Assembly: GCF_900167575.1 (NCBI RefSeq)
Contig: NZ_FUZP01000002.1
Location: forward strand, 124,001 to 188,000
Length of the DNA: 64,000 nucleotides
Direction of reading: 5' to 3'
Origin: Okibacterium fritillariae
GTDB taxonomy: Bacteria > Actinomycetota > Actinomycetes > Actinomycetales > Microbacteriaceae
Of this stretch, positions 18,790 to 26,955 are shown in pieces. The notes under the pieces are model-generated. The model made no database searches. It was given only the letters and a program-made list of their open reading frames with translations, and was not told where the DNA came from. The position numbers and the translations under genes are program-made. Each line of letters starts with the position of its first letter. Positions within the stretch are counted from its first letter, which is position 1.

Positions 18790-21700
18790 ATGACCTCTCG
18801 TTCCTTCAAGCGGCCGTGCGCGGCCGCCCTCGCCCTCGCCGGGGGTCTCCTCCTGGCGACGGGCCCGGTCTCGGCGGCGCTCGCCGCGGCCGCCCCGGCT
18901 CCGGCTCCTTCTGCCGGCGACCCCGCAACCACTCCCGTGGGCTGGGGTTCATCGACCGTTCCCGCCGAGCTCGCCTCGGCACCGGGCGCGGGCCTCGCCA
19001 CCGGCCTCGACCACACCCTCTTCCTCGCCGCCGACGGTGGCGTGGCGGCCTGGGGTGCGAACGGTTTCGGCCAAGCATCCGTGCCCGCCGCCCTCGCCGA
19101 CCGCACCGTGACGCAGATCGCGGCCGGCGCCAACCACTCGCTCGCGCTCACATCCGCAGGCGATGTCGTGGCTTGGGGTCGCGATGGCGACGACCAGACC
19201 GAGGTGCCGCCCGCCGCCTCACGCGTGCTGCAGATCGCCGCGGGGGGTTCCAACTCGCTCGCCGTGCTCGAAAACGGGTCCCTTGTGGCGTGGGGCGACA
19301 ACGGCTTCGGCCAGAACGACGTCCCCGCCGCACTCGACGGCGAAACGGTCACGAGCGCGGCCATTGGCTCGGGCTTCACGCTCGCCGCCACCGCCGACGG
19401 GGATGTCGTGGCCTGGGGTCGCTCCGATGTGGGCCAGCTCGAGGTTCCCGACGCCCTCGCCGACGAAGAGGTCGTGCAGGTCGCGGCCGGCACCGACCAG
19501 GCGCTCGCGCTCACCGACGACGGACGCGTCTTCGCCTGGGGTGGCGACGCCTTCGGTCAGGCGGATGCGCCGGCCACCGTCACCGCGCCCGGTTCCGACA
19601 TCGCGGCCCTCGCCGCGGGCCCGTACTTCTCGGCGGCACTGACCGCAGACGGCGATGCGATCGTGTGGGGCAAACAGGATGCCCGCGCAGCCGACCTGCC
19701 GGACGGACCCCTCGCCGCGATCGCTGCCACCGAAACGGGTGCGACGGCTCTCGCCGGCGCGGCGCCCGCGTTCGCTGCAGCACCGGGCGGCGCGGGCAAC
19801 ACGCCCGAATCGCTTCCCGGCGATCCGACGACGCCCACCGAGCCCGGCCAACCGGGCACGCAGCCCGGCACCGGCTCGGGAACCGGCTCCGGAACGGGTG
19901 CCGGCACAGGCGCCGGAACGACAACCGGTTCGGGAACGACCGGCTCGGCCCCCGGAGGCCTCGCGCTCTCAGGTGTCGACCTCGCCACGATGTTCGCGCT
20001 CGCCGTCGCCATCCTCGGTGCCGCGACCGGCCTGCTCGTCGCTGTCCGCCGTTCGCGCCACGCCGTTTCGTCGGCCAGCGCAGCGTCGTTCCTCGACGAG
20101 GATGCGGCCTCCTCTTCGTCCGCGCCGGCAGCAGCTACCTCGGCTGAAACCGAGACGGCAGCCGCCGCATCCGCAACCCGCCGCACCCGCACCTCGAAGC
20201 TGCGTCGCACCCTCGGCCGCGGCGCCGCGCTCACAACGGCCCTCGGCCTCGCCGTCACGGGTTCGCTCGCCGCCGAGCCGCCCACCGCGGCCGACGCCGC
20301 CGCGCTCGCCCCCAGCTATCCGAGCCCCACCCTGCAGCAGCTCGTCGACAACGACTTCGTGCTCTACTTCGCCAACGCGGGAACGTCCAACCCCGGCGCC
20401 GTATCGCCGGGCGACCACATCGGCCTCTTCCAGAAGAAGACCGACCAGCCCTACGGCGTCGACCAGACCACGGGCGGCAGCTGGGGCTTCGTGTCCGATG
20501 CCAACAGCACGCCGACCGCCAACGATTCGGCGGGCACCGACAAGACGGCCTCGCTGCGCTACGACAAGCCGCCGACCGGTGCCAAGCTCGACACCCGTTC
20601 CGTCGACTACGCCTTCGACCTTCCCGAGGGTTCGTATGACGTGAGCTTCGGTTTCCAGCTGCCCTCGGGCTGGACCAACCGCGACGTCGACCTGCGGGCA
20701 GAGGGCCGCAGCCTCGAACAGGTCAACGCGCCATCCGGAAGCCTGCTCGAGCGCACCTACACGGTCGAGGTCACCGACGGCACGCTCGACCTCGAGGTGC
20801 ACAGCCCAGCCGGCCGCACCAATGCCTACACCGATCCGGCCGTCAACTACCTGATCGTGCGCGCGCCGAAGACCTACGGCGCCGAGCTGCTGGCCGAGAA
20901 GATCCGCACCGTCACCCTGGGTGCCGCCCAGCGCGAGGGGTATGCGGATGACTCGCTCGCCGCCCTCGACGCCGAGATCGCCCGCGCGCAGAAGCTCGTG
21001 ACCGACGGCTCGACCGACACCGCCGCCATCCGGGCCTCGTATGACGCCCTCGGCACGGCGTTCCTGGCTCTCCGCCCGCTCGTCACCTACGACTCGTTCC
21101 GCCCGGGACAGGCGTGGGTCGACGACAACGGAAACCCGATCCAGGCTCACGGCGGGCAGGTCGTGCCGTCGAAGGACGCCGACGGCCGCACGCTCTACTA
21201 CTGGTACGGCGAGGACCGCTGGAACGGATACTCGGCCAGCCGCGGCGTGCACGTCTACTCGTCGTACGACCTCTACAACTGGCACGACGAGGGTCTCGCC
21301 CTGCAGGCCATGTCGGCGCCCGCCCAATTCGAGGACGACCCCTACTTCGCCGAGCTCTATGCCGACTACACGGTCGAGCAGAAGGCCGCCGTCTACCGCG
21401 ACCTCGGAACGGTGCAGACCGACCCGAACGTGAACGCCGCCATCCTCGAACGCCCGAAGGTGATCTACAACGAGAGCACCGACCAGTGGGTGCTGTGGGT
21501 GCACGCCGACGGCCCGAGCGCGACCTCCAACGCGCAATACGCCAAGGCCAACGCGGGTGTCGCGGTGTCGGATTCGCCCACGGGCCCGTTCCGCTACGTT
21601 GACAGCTACCGGCTGAACGTGGCGCCAGAAGGTGAGCCGAACTACCAGCCCGACAGCCCCGGGATGGCGCGCGACATGAACCTCTTCGTCGACACCGACA

Positions 21701-22929
21701 AGACCGGTTACATCATCTACGCCAGCGAAGAGAACCTCACCCTGTTCGTCTCGAAACTGAGCTCGAACTACATGTTCCTCTCGACATCCGTGGAGAAAGC
21801 CGAAAAGGGTGTCGACTTCACCCGCACCTATATCGGCGGACAACGTGAGGCCCCGGCCGTGTTCCTCTACCAGGGCACGTACTACCTGATCACGTCGGGC
21901 GCCACCGGCTGGAACCCGAACCCGGCGAAATACGCCACGGCGACGAGCATGCTGGGGGAGTGGACCGATAAGGGCAACCCGGCGACGGGTCCCACGGCAT
22001 CCACCACGCACGGCAGCCAGTCGACGTCGGTCATTCCGATCGACCCGGCCGCCGGCAAGTTCATCTACATGGGCGACCGCTGGACGCCCAACGACCTGAA
22101 GAACGCACCCGCCGTGTGGCTTCCACTCGAATTCGGTGAGCAAGGCCAGCTGTCGCTCAACTGGTACGACGAGTGGACGCTCGACGACCTCGAGGGCAAG
22201 GGCTCGGTGAGCGTCGACCTCCAGCTCCCGGCGACCGTGACGCTGGGGGATGCGGCCAGCCTGCCGACCTCCGCCACCGTCACGTCCTCGGGCGTCACGT
22301 CCACGCGCGGCGTCACCTGGGCCGCCGGATCCCTCGACGTCCCCGGCCCTGTCACCCTCACGGCATCCGTCGACGGCATCGCCAAACCCATCACCCGCCA
22401 GACGATCGTCGTGCCGAAGGGCCTGCGCTACCTGGTGGATGCCGGGGGCGCCGCCTCACCCGAATATGACGCCATCCGTGCCGCCGTCGCCGACCAGTCG
22501 CCCCTGCTGAACTCGACGTTCGATCAGCAACTCGCCGCCGATCCGGTGACGGGTCTCCGCTGGGGCAGCACCAACCCGGCCACGGGCACGAACACGGGGT
22601 CGCTGTTCGAGTCGCTGCGCTACGTCTCGGCGACGGCGACCGACAAGCGCCTCGGCTACCGCTTCGAGGGTCTGGATGCCGGCAGCTACGACGTCTACGT
22701 GGGCCTCTACGACCCGTGGTCGCAGTGGGCCAAGAACCGCCGCGCGGCCATCGCGGTCAATGGCGAGCAGGTCGTCGCGGCCCAACCCATCACGGGCCAG
22801 AACACGGTCGCGTCGCTCACGAACCGGGCCGTAGCGGCCGACGGCGCCCTCGACCTGACGCTCACCCCGGTGGGCTCGGGCGACGGCACCGACGTGCAAC
22901 TCAGCTGGATCATGATCGTCCAGCGCTAG
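18790..22929 (+). CDS. RCC1 surface protein fused in frame to secreted GH43 exo-galactanase-like enzyme
   Basis: 1379 residues from an ATG preceded by GTGAAAG. Part one is a complete surface protein: signal peptide (1-32), seven RCC1-type blades each ending in WG (about 48-300), a Gly/Thr/Pro linker, LALSG at 391-395, a membrane helix and a basic tail. Part two begins near 464 with a second export-signal-like stretch (basic KLRRTLGRG, hydrophobic core, then Ala-rich). It continues with a beta domain, a small helical segment and a GH43 five-blade domain at about 766-1135 (QAHGGQVVPSKDADGRTLYY, YWYGEDRWNGY) resembling subfamily 24 exo-beta-1,3-galactanases. An Ig-like module and a C-terminal carbohydrate-binding-like domain follow. 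No in-frame ATG or GTG sits between the halves at a place suited to restart translation. How this polypeptide is exported and processed is unknown. Confidence 0.85.
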   Translation: MTSRSFKRPCAAALALAGGLLLATGPVSAALAAAAPAPAPSAGDPATTPVGWGSSTVPAELASAPGAGLATGLDHTLFLAADGGVAAWGANGFGQASVPAALADRTVTQIAAGANHSLALTSAGDVVAWGRDGDDQTEVPPAASRVLQIAAGGSNSLAVLENGSLVAWGDNGFGQNDVPAALDGETVTSAAIGSGFTLAATADGDVVAWGRSDVGQLEVPDALADEEVVQVAAGTDQALALTDDGRVFAWGGDAFGQADAPATVTAPGSDIAALAAGPYFSAALTADGDAIVWGKQDARAADLPDGPLAAIAATETGATALAGAAPAFAAAPGGAGNTPESLPGDPTTPTEPGQPGTQPGTGSGTGSGTGAGTGAGTTTGSGTTGSAPGGLALSGVDLATMFALAVAILGAATGLLVAVRRSRHAVSSASAASFLDEDAASSSSAPAAATSAETETAAAASATRRTRTSKLRRTLGRGAALTTALGLAVTGSLAAEPPTAADAAALAPSYPSPTLQQLVDNDFVLYFANAGTSNPGAVSPGDHIGLFQKKTDQPYGVDQTTGGSWGFVSDANSTPTANDSAGTDKTASLRYDKPPTGAKLDTRSVDYAFDLPEGSYDVSFGFQLPSGWTNRDVDLRAEGRSLEQVNAPSGSLLERTYTVEVTDGTLDLEVHSPAGRTNAYTDPAVNYLIVRAPKTYGAELLAEKIRTVTLGAAQREGYADDSLAALDAEIARAQKLVTDGSTDTAAIRASYDALGTAFLALRPLVTYDSFRPGQAWVDDNGNPIQAHGGQVVPSKDADGRTLYYWYGEDRWNGYSASRGVHVYSSYDLYNWHDEGLALQAMSAPAQFEDDPYFAELYADYTVEQKAAVYRDLGTVQTDPNVNAAILERPKVIYNESTDQWVLWVHADGPSATSNAQYAKANAGVAVSDSPTGPFRYVDSYRLNVAPEGEPNYQPDSPGMARDMNLFVDTDKTGYIIYASEENLTLFVSKLSSNYMFLSTSVEKAEKGVDFTRTYIGGQREAPAVFLYQGTYYLITSGATGWNPNPAKYATATSMLGEWTDKGNPATGPTASTTHGSQSTSVIPIDPAAGKFIYMGDRWTPNDLKNAPAVWLPLEFGEQGQLSLNWYDEWTLDDLEGKGSVSVDLQLPATVTLGDAASLPTSATVTSSGVTSTRGVTWAAGSLDVPGPVTLTASVDGIAKPITRQTIVVPKGLRYLVDAGGAASPEYDAIRAAVADQSPLLNSTFDQQLAADPVTGLRWGSTNPATGTNTGSLFESLRYVSATATDKRLGYRFEGLDAGSYDVYVGLYDPWSQWAKNRRAAIAVNGEQVVAAQPITGQNTVASLTNRAVAADGALDLTLTPVGSGDGTDVQLSWIMIVQR

Positions 22930-22937
22930 CGCGCCGC

Positions 22938-22983
22938 GCGAAAAGTCAGGGGTGGGTGCCGTAACGGCACCCACCCCTTTCGC
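22938..22983 (+). terminator. Strong terminator ending the polysaccharide locus
   Basis: AGGGGTGGGTGCCG pairs perfectly with its complement around a TAA loop. An outer GCGAAA/TTTCGC stem extends it. It begins 9 nt after the stop of the fusion gene and ends the locus. Confidence 0.9.
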
Positions 22984-22986
22984 TTG

Positions 22987-23004
22987 CTCTTCCCGGTGAA
23001 CTAT
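22987..23004 (+). repeat. 18-nt interspersed element, copy 2
   Basis: CTCTTCCCGGTGAACTAT, 17/18 identical to 4485-4502. It is followed by the dyad AGTAT-gagaa-ATACT (23006-23020). This copy lies upstream of the small-ORF cluster and could be part of its promoter or operator. Confidence 0.6.
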
Positions 23005-23070
23005 CAGTATGAGAAATACTCACCAGGAAAGGTGGAGGTATCGAAGTTCAACGTCGAATAGGAGATCCCC

Positions 23071-23169
23071 ATGAAGCCTTCGCTCATCTTGAGAGGCGCA
23101 GCGCCGCCACTCATCGAGGTCTTTTGCCGAGCTATCGCCTCTGCGGTCGAACACGGTTGCGGCCGATGA
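23071..23169 (+). CDS. 32-residue peptide, first gene of a small-ORF cluster
   Basis: ATG preceded at 6 nt by AGGAG, an unusually good ribosome site. It encodes a 32-residue peptide starting MKPSLILRGAAPPLIEV, with two cysteines and no clear membrane helix. The TGA overlaps the ATG of the next gene (ATGA), so translation of the two is very probably coupled. It may be a leader peptide that meters translation of the membrane protein, or a functional micro-protein. Not recognised. Base composition is lower in GC than its neighbours. Confidence 0.5.
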   Translation: MKPSLILRGAAPPLIEVFCRAIASAVEHGCGR

Positions 23170-23417
23170 GTATCCGCACCCTTTTCGCCGCCGACAGCCG
23201 TCGAGCCGTGTCGGCTACACCGGCGCGTCGACTCGCCTCGCTCGGGTCGTTCGTTCTTCTAGCCGGCGGCGCGGTCCTCTTGGGGCAGCAGGCTTCGCCC
23301 TGGGTATGGCCAGGTCTGGTTGTCATAGACATCCTGATTTTCGCCGTTCTCGGAAACCGGTGGGCCGATCAGGATGCTTACCGAGCCGCTGCGTTGAAAC
23401 GGCAGGACCGCGCATGA
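23166..23417 (+). CDS. Small membrane protein (83 residues), unknown
   Basis: The ATG start overlaps the stop of the 32-residue ORF by 4 nt. A basic N-terminus is followed by two hydrophobic helices, about 24-43 (LASLGSFVLLAGGAVLLG) and 46-64 (WPGLVVIDILIFAVLG), joined by a very short turn. The C-terminal tail is charged. No family recognised. The codon use, with several A/T-ending codons, differs from the flanking genes, which suggests recent acquisition. Confidence 0.6.
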   Translation: MSIRTLFAADSRRAVSATPARRLASLGSFVLLAGGAVLLGQQASPWVWPGLVVIDILIFAVLGNRWADQDAYRAAALKRQDRA

Positions 23418-23433
23418 GCGGCCAGTCTTTGTG

Positions 23434-23613
23434 ATGAAGTCCAGCTTGCTCCGACTGGTCGGTCGTCTTTTCATATCAGCTTCGGTAGCAACATTGCCCG
23501 TGCTCCTCGTCTGCGCTGTGACAGAGGAGGTGTGGCCACGGAGGGCTGCGCTCGTGGTCAGTGTCTTCGTTCTTGCGGCGATGATGCGGGTGACGCGAGC
23601 CTTCGAGCCGTAA
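23434..23613 (+). CDS. Small membrane protein (59 residues), unknown
   Basis: ATG at 23434, with a possible GTG one codon earlier, 16 nt after the preceding stop. A basic N-terminus (MKSSLLRLVGRLF) is followed by two hydrophobic stretches, about 12-28 and 38-51, separated by EEVWPRR. Probably a two-helix membrane hairpin protein. It is the third member of the low-GC cluster and ends before a strong bidirectional hairpin. No Shine-Dalgarno is obvious, so it may depend on read-through from the upstream gene. Function unknown. Confidence 0.45.
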   Translation: MKSSLLRLVGRLFISASVATLPVLLVCAVTEEVWPRRAALVVSVFVLAAMMRVTRAFEP

Positions 23614-23651
23614 AGGCGGCGCAACACCAGGCCTAGGGGTTCCTTCCACAG

Positions 23652-23692
23652 AGAGGCGGGTCGGGAACACCACGTTCCCGACCCGCCTCTCG
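23652..23692. terminator. Bidirectional terminator hairpin
   Basis: Perfect 18-bp stem (GAGAGGCGGGTCGGGAAC with its complement) and a 5-nt loop between the convergent small-ORF cluster and the short-chain dehydrogenase. It can serve both strands. Confidence 0.9.
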
Positions 23693-23711
23693 TCAAGCGT
23701 TATCCGTGGGG

Positions 23712-24536
23712 TCAGCCCTGGGCCAGCACCGACACGTCGTTCCATTTCTCCCACGTGGCGATGCGGTTCTCGTAGTCGTGCTTGGCAATGCCGAGCGGCT
23801 GAGAACCGAAGAACACGCGCAGGGGTGGCTCGTCGGCATCAACGATCTTCAGGATGGCTGCGGCGCTCGCCGTGGGGTCGCCGGGGGTCCCGCCGCGCTG
23901 CTTGCGTCCCTCCTCCATCGCCCGGTGTGCGTCGGCGTAGGCCGGCAGCTCCTCGGAACGTTTCGCCGACGGGCCCGACCAGTCGGTCGAGAAGCCGCCG
24001 GGTTCGATGAGCGTGACATGGATGCCGAACGACTCGACCTCCTGCGCCAGCGACTGGCTGAAGCCCTCGAGCGCCCACTTCGATGCGTGGTAGAGCCCGA
24101 TGCCGGGGAACGCGCTGATGCCGCCGATCGACGACACCTGGATGATGTGTCCGCTCTTCTGCTCGCGCAGGTAGGGCAGCGCGGCCTGCGTCACCCAGAG
24201 GGCGCCGAAGACGTTGGTCTCGATCTGCGCGCGCGCCTCCTCCTCGGTGACCTCTTCGATGAAGCCGAAGTGCCCGTAACCGGCGTTGTTGACGACGACG
24301 TCAAGGCGGCCGAAGTGTTCGGCGGCCTGCTTCACGGCGGCGAGGTCGGCCTCGCGGTCGGTGACGTCGAGGGTGAGGGGCAGAATGTTGTCGCCGTACT
24401 TCTCGACGAGATCGTCGAGCGTGTCGACGTTGCGGGCGGTGGCGGCGACTTTGTCGCCGCGTTCGAGTGCGGCCGTGGCCCACTCGCGGCCGAAGCCCTT
24501 GGATGTGCCGGTGATGAACCAGGCTTTCTCGGTCAT
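23712..24536 (-). CDS. Short-chain dehydrogenase/reductase
   Basis: 274-residue classical SDR oxidoreductase. The ATG follows GAAAGGA. The cofactor motif TGTSKGFG is near residues 10-17, NNAGYG follows, the catalytic Ser lies in QVSSIGG and the YHASK motif supplies Tyr and Lys. Such proteins reduce or oxidise small carbonyl or alcohol substrates with NAD(P); the substrate cannot be told from sequence. The DoxX gene lies upstream on the same strand with a 78-nt gap, and the nearby XRE regulator is of a type often found beside SDR genes. Confidence 0.93.
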   Translation of the reverse strand: MTEKAWFITGTSKGFGREWATAALERGDKVAATARNVDTLDDLVEKYGDNILPLTLDVTDREADLAAVKQAAEHFGRLDVVVNNAGYGHFGFIEEVTEEEARAQIETNVFGALWVTQAALPYLREQKSGHIIQVSSIGGISAFPGIGLYHASKWALEGFSQSLAQEVESFGIHVTLIEPGGFSTDWSGPSAKRSEELPAYADAHRAMEEGRKQRGGTPGDPTASAAAILKIVDADEPPLRVFFGSQPLGIAKHDYENRIATWEKWNDVSVLAQG

Positions 24537-24614
24537 GCGATTCCTTTCGATGACGACGGGCCCCGTCGAGGGGTCACCTCTGATCGAACGCGGTGTGTGG
24601 TGTCGTCATTCCCC

Positions 24615-25061
24615 TCAAGCCGTCGCGGCGCGCGGTGAACGCGCGGTCTGTCCGCGGCGGGAGGCGATGACGGCGTCGATGCTGAAGGCACCGGCGCCCG
24701 TGAGGGCGGGCACGACGGAGGCGACGGCGAGCAGCAGCGTGAACTCGATGCCGCCGTCCTGAGCGAAGAAGCCGGCCGGCAGGTGTGCGGTGACGAGAGC
24801 GCCCACCGACACGACGGCGAGCGCGATGCCGGCGATGCGGGTGCCGAGGCCCAGCACGAGTAGAAGGCCTCCGAGCAACTCGACGAGCGCAACGACGGGG
24901 GCGAGGATGGCGGGGGCCGGAAGTCCCATGCCCTCGAACATCTGCTGCACACCGGGCAGCCCGATGACGAACAGTTTCTGGGCGCCGTGGGCGATGAAGA
25001 TGCCGCCGACGGCGAGGCGCAGCAACAGAAGGCCGGCAGAGGTCGAGGTGCGCTGGAACAT
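24615..25061 (-). CDS. DoxX-family membrane protein
   Basis: 148 residues with four membrane helices. The ATG at 25061 was chosen because CAGGAGA lies 6 nt upstream. Typical DoxX features are visible: LLLLRLAVGGIFIAHGAQKLF in the first helix region, FEGMGLPAPAILAPVVALVE, and an ELLGGLLLVLGLGTRIAG second half. DoxX proteins are small redox-associated membrane proteins whose exact reaction is unclear in most bacteria. Probably transcribed with the SDR gene downstream. Confidence 0.9.
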   Translation of the reverse strand: MFQRTSTSAGLLLLRLAVGGIFIAHGAQKLFVIGLPGVQQMFEGMGLPAPAILAPVVALVELLGGLLLVLGLGTRIAGIALAVVSVGALVTAHLPAGFFAQDGGIEFTLLLAVASVVPALTGAGAFSIDAVIASRRGQTARSPRAATA

Positions 25062-25294
25062 GTGTCTCCTGACGTGGAACGAGTGACGGACGGGAGACCG
25101 GGCGGGGGACATCGGTGGCCGGCCTCCGCGCAAACAGCTTGGCGAAGCATCCCGACAGCGAGCCGCCTGTCCCCTGAAAGAGGGGTGGATGCCGGTGTGT
25201 CGCACTCACGACTGCGGTATGGGATCGGGAGCGTCAACGGGGTTTCGCCGGAGCACACCGCGGCGTAGCGTTGCAGGCAACCGAAGGAGACAGC

Positions 25295-25450
25295 ATGAGC
25301 GATATCAACGGCTTCGCGGCCGCCGACTTCCCCGACGACGCACGCACCCCGGTCGGCGACGACCTGCCGGGTCAGGAGACCGACGCCGAGGCGATCTTCC
25401 GCGAGCGCCTCGAAGAAAAGGACGACGAGGCCGCCGGCAAGAAGCCGTAG
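25295..25450 (+). CDS. Small acidic protein (51 residues), unknown
   Basis: The ATG follows CGAAGGAGA at 5 nt, a very good ribosome site. The peptide is hydrophilic and strongly acidic in its second half (EAIFRERLEEKDDEAAGKKP), with no cysteine and no membrane helix. GC3 bias is like that of normal genes here. It is transcribed divergently from DoxX. No family recognised. Confidence 0.65.
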   Translation: MSDINGFAAADFPDDARTPVGDDLPGQETDAEAIFRERLEEKDDEAAGKKP

Positions 25451-25574
25451 CCTCCCGCATCCCATGCCCGCAGCACCTGAGGCCCTCTCCGCACAGGAGG
25501 GGGCTTCGCTGCGCACGCCAAGCAGGTAGCCGCAGACCCTCCCACGCCGCATTCGCAGCGCGTACCGTGGGCGT

Positions 25575-26456
25575 ATGGGAGATGTACGCGCCGACATTCG
25601 TGAGTTCCTGAGTTCGCGCCGGGCCCGGATCACGCCCGAGCAGGCCGGGCTGCCCGCTTACGGTGGCAACCGCCGCGTGCAGGGCCTGCGCCGCGAAGAG
25701 GTCGCCATGCTCACGGGCGTCTCGGTCGACTATTACGTGCGACTCGAGCGCGGCAACCTGGCCGGCGCCTCCGAAAGCGTGCTGGATGCCCTCGCCACGA
25801 CCCTGAAGCTCGACGACGCCGAGCGTTCCTATCTGTTCGACCTGGCGCGGGCCGCCGGTCCCGGGCGCCGTCCCGTCACGAAACCCGCCGCCTCGGTGCG
25901 GGCGCCCGTGCAGCAGGTTCTCGACGCCATGTCCGACGCGCCGGCGTGGGTGCGCAACGGGCGCCACGACATCCTGGCCGCCAATCGCATGGGGCGCGCG
26001 CTCTATTCACCCGTCTTCGACAGCCCGAGCCGCCCGGTCAACACGACCCGTTTCACCTACCTCGACCCTGCGGCGCGCGACTTCTGGCGCGACTACGACC
26101 AGGTCGCGAAAGACGGTGCCGCCATGCTGCGACTCGAGGCCGGCCGCAACCCGCACGACCCCGACCTCATCCGCCTCGTCGGCGAGCTCTCCACGCAGAG
26201 CGAGCTGTTCCGCGAGCGCTGGGCGTCGCGCGATGTCATGTTCCACCGCAGCGGCGTGAAGCGCCTGCACCACCCGGTGGTCGGCGACCTCGACCTCAAC
26301 TACGAGTCCATGGAGCTGCCGAGCGAGCCCGGCCTCGTCATGAACGTCTATACGGCCCCCGCCGGTTCGCCCACCGCCGACGCCCTGCGCATGCTCGCCT
26401 CCTGGGCCGCCACCCTCACCCCCGACGAGCACCCGGCGGCCACCCCCGCACCCTGA
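25575..26456 (+). CDS. XRE-family regulator with MmyB-like ligand-binding domain
   Basis: 293-residue regulator. An N-terminal XRE helix-turn-helix (about 18-80) contains the family signature RVQGLRREEVAMLTGVSVDY and YVRLERG. A PAS-like MmyB ligand domain (about 100-280) contains PAWVRNGRHDILAANRMGRAL and FRERWASRDV. This architecture is common in actinobacteria beside short-chain dehydrogenases or other oxidoreductases, so the nearby SDR-DoxX unit is its likely target. That link is inference. No clear Shine-Dalgarno precedes the ATG. It converges with the DUF3592-like gene 27 nt away. Confidence 0.92.
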   Translation: MGDVRADIREFLSSRRARITPEQAGLPAYGGNRRVQGLRREEVAMLTGVSVDYYVRLERGNLAGASESVLDALATTLKLDDAERSYLFDLARAAGPGRRPVTKPAASVRAPVQQVLDAMSDAPAWVRNGRHDILAANRMGRALYSPVFDSPSRPVNTTRFTYLDPAARDFWRDYDQVAKDGAAMLRLEAGRNPHDPDLIRLVGELSTQSELFRERWASRDVMFHRSGVKRLHHPVVGDLDLNYESMELPSEPGLVMNVYTAPAGSPTADALRMLASWAATLTPDEHPAATPAP

Positions 26457-26483
26457 TTCGCCGGGCCGCGGGGTGAGGCCGTA

Positions 26484-26888
26484 TCAGCCGAATTCGATGA
26501 ACTGGATGGCGATGCCCACGATCGCGGCCACGATGCCGATGCCGAGCAGCAGCCACCCGATCAGCCGGAAGGTGCGGCCGTCAATCTCGGGCTCGCGCGT
26601 GCGGCAGATCCACGGGGCGCGGTGGTTGAACCACAGGGGGATGTCGTCGCCCACCTGCGCGCGCAACGCCTCGGCGGTCGAGGCGGGGGCCTCGTGCACG
26701 TCGTGGTCGTCGTCGAGCCAGCGCACGATGGTGCCCTTCGGGCCCGTGGCGATGACGCCGTCCACCTGGATCCACCGTTTGCGCACGCTGCCGAGGATGA
26801 GCCCGATGCCGAGCAACACGATGCCGAGACCCAGGCCGAACCACGTGAAGACCTCGCTGATCAGGCCGACAGCGGTGTGACCATCCAT
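26484..26888 (-). CDS. DUF3592-like two-helix membrane protein
   Basis: 134 residues, ATG preceded by GCGAAAGG. A hydrophobic helix near the N-terminus (FGLGLGIVLLGIGLILG) and one at the C-terminus (LIGWLLLGIGIVAAIVGIAI) flank a soluble beta-rich segment of about 75 residues, the DUF3592 arrangement. Function unknown. Confidence 0.75.
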   Translation of the reverse strand: MDGHTAVGLISEVFTWFGLGLGIVLLGIGLILGSVRKRWIQVDGVIATGPKGTIVRWLDDDHDVHEAPASTAEALRAQVGDDIPLWFNHRAPWICRTREPEIDGRTFRLIGWLLLGIGIVAAIVGIAIQFIEFG

Positions 26889-26955
26889 GTCGTGCCTTTC
26901 GCGTCGATCGGTTCTTCGTCGATGCTAGCGGAGGCGCGTGACGCCTACCTGCGCG

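Noticed and set aside
14564-18790. Very long antisense open frame opposite the GH30 gene
   Set aside because: It is Arg/Gly/His-rich, has no recognisable domain and mirrors the codon bias of the plus-strand gene. In high-GC DNA such shadow frames are common.
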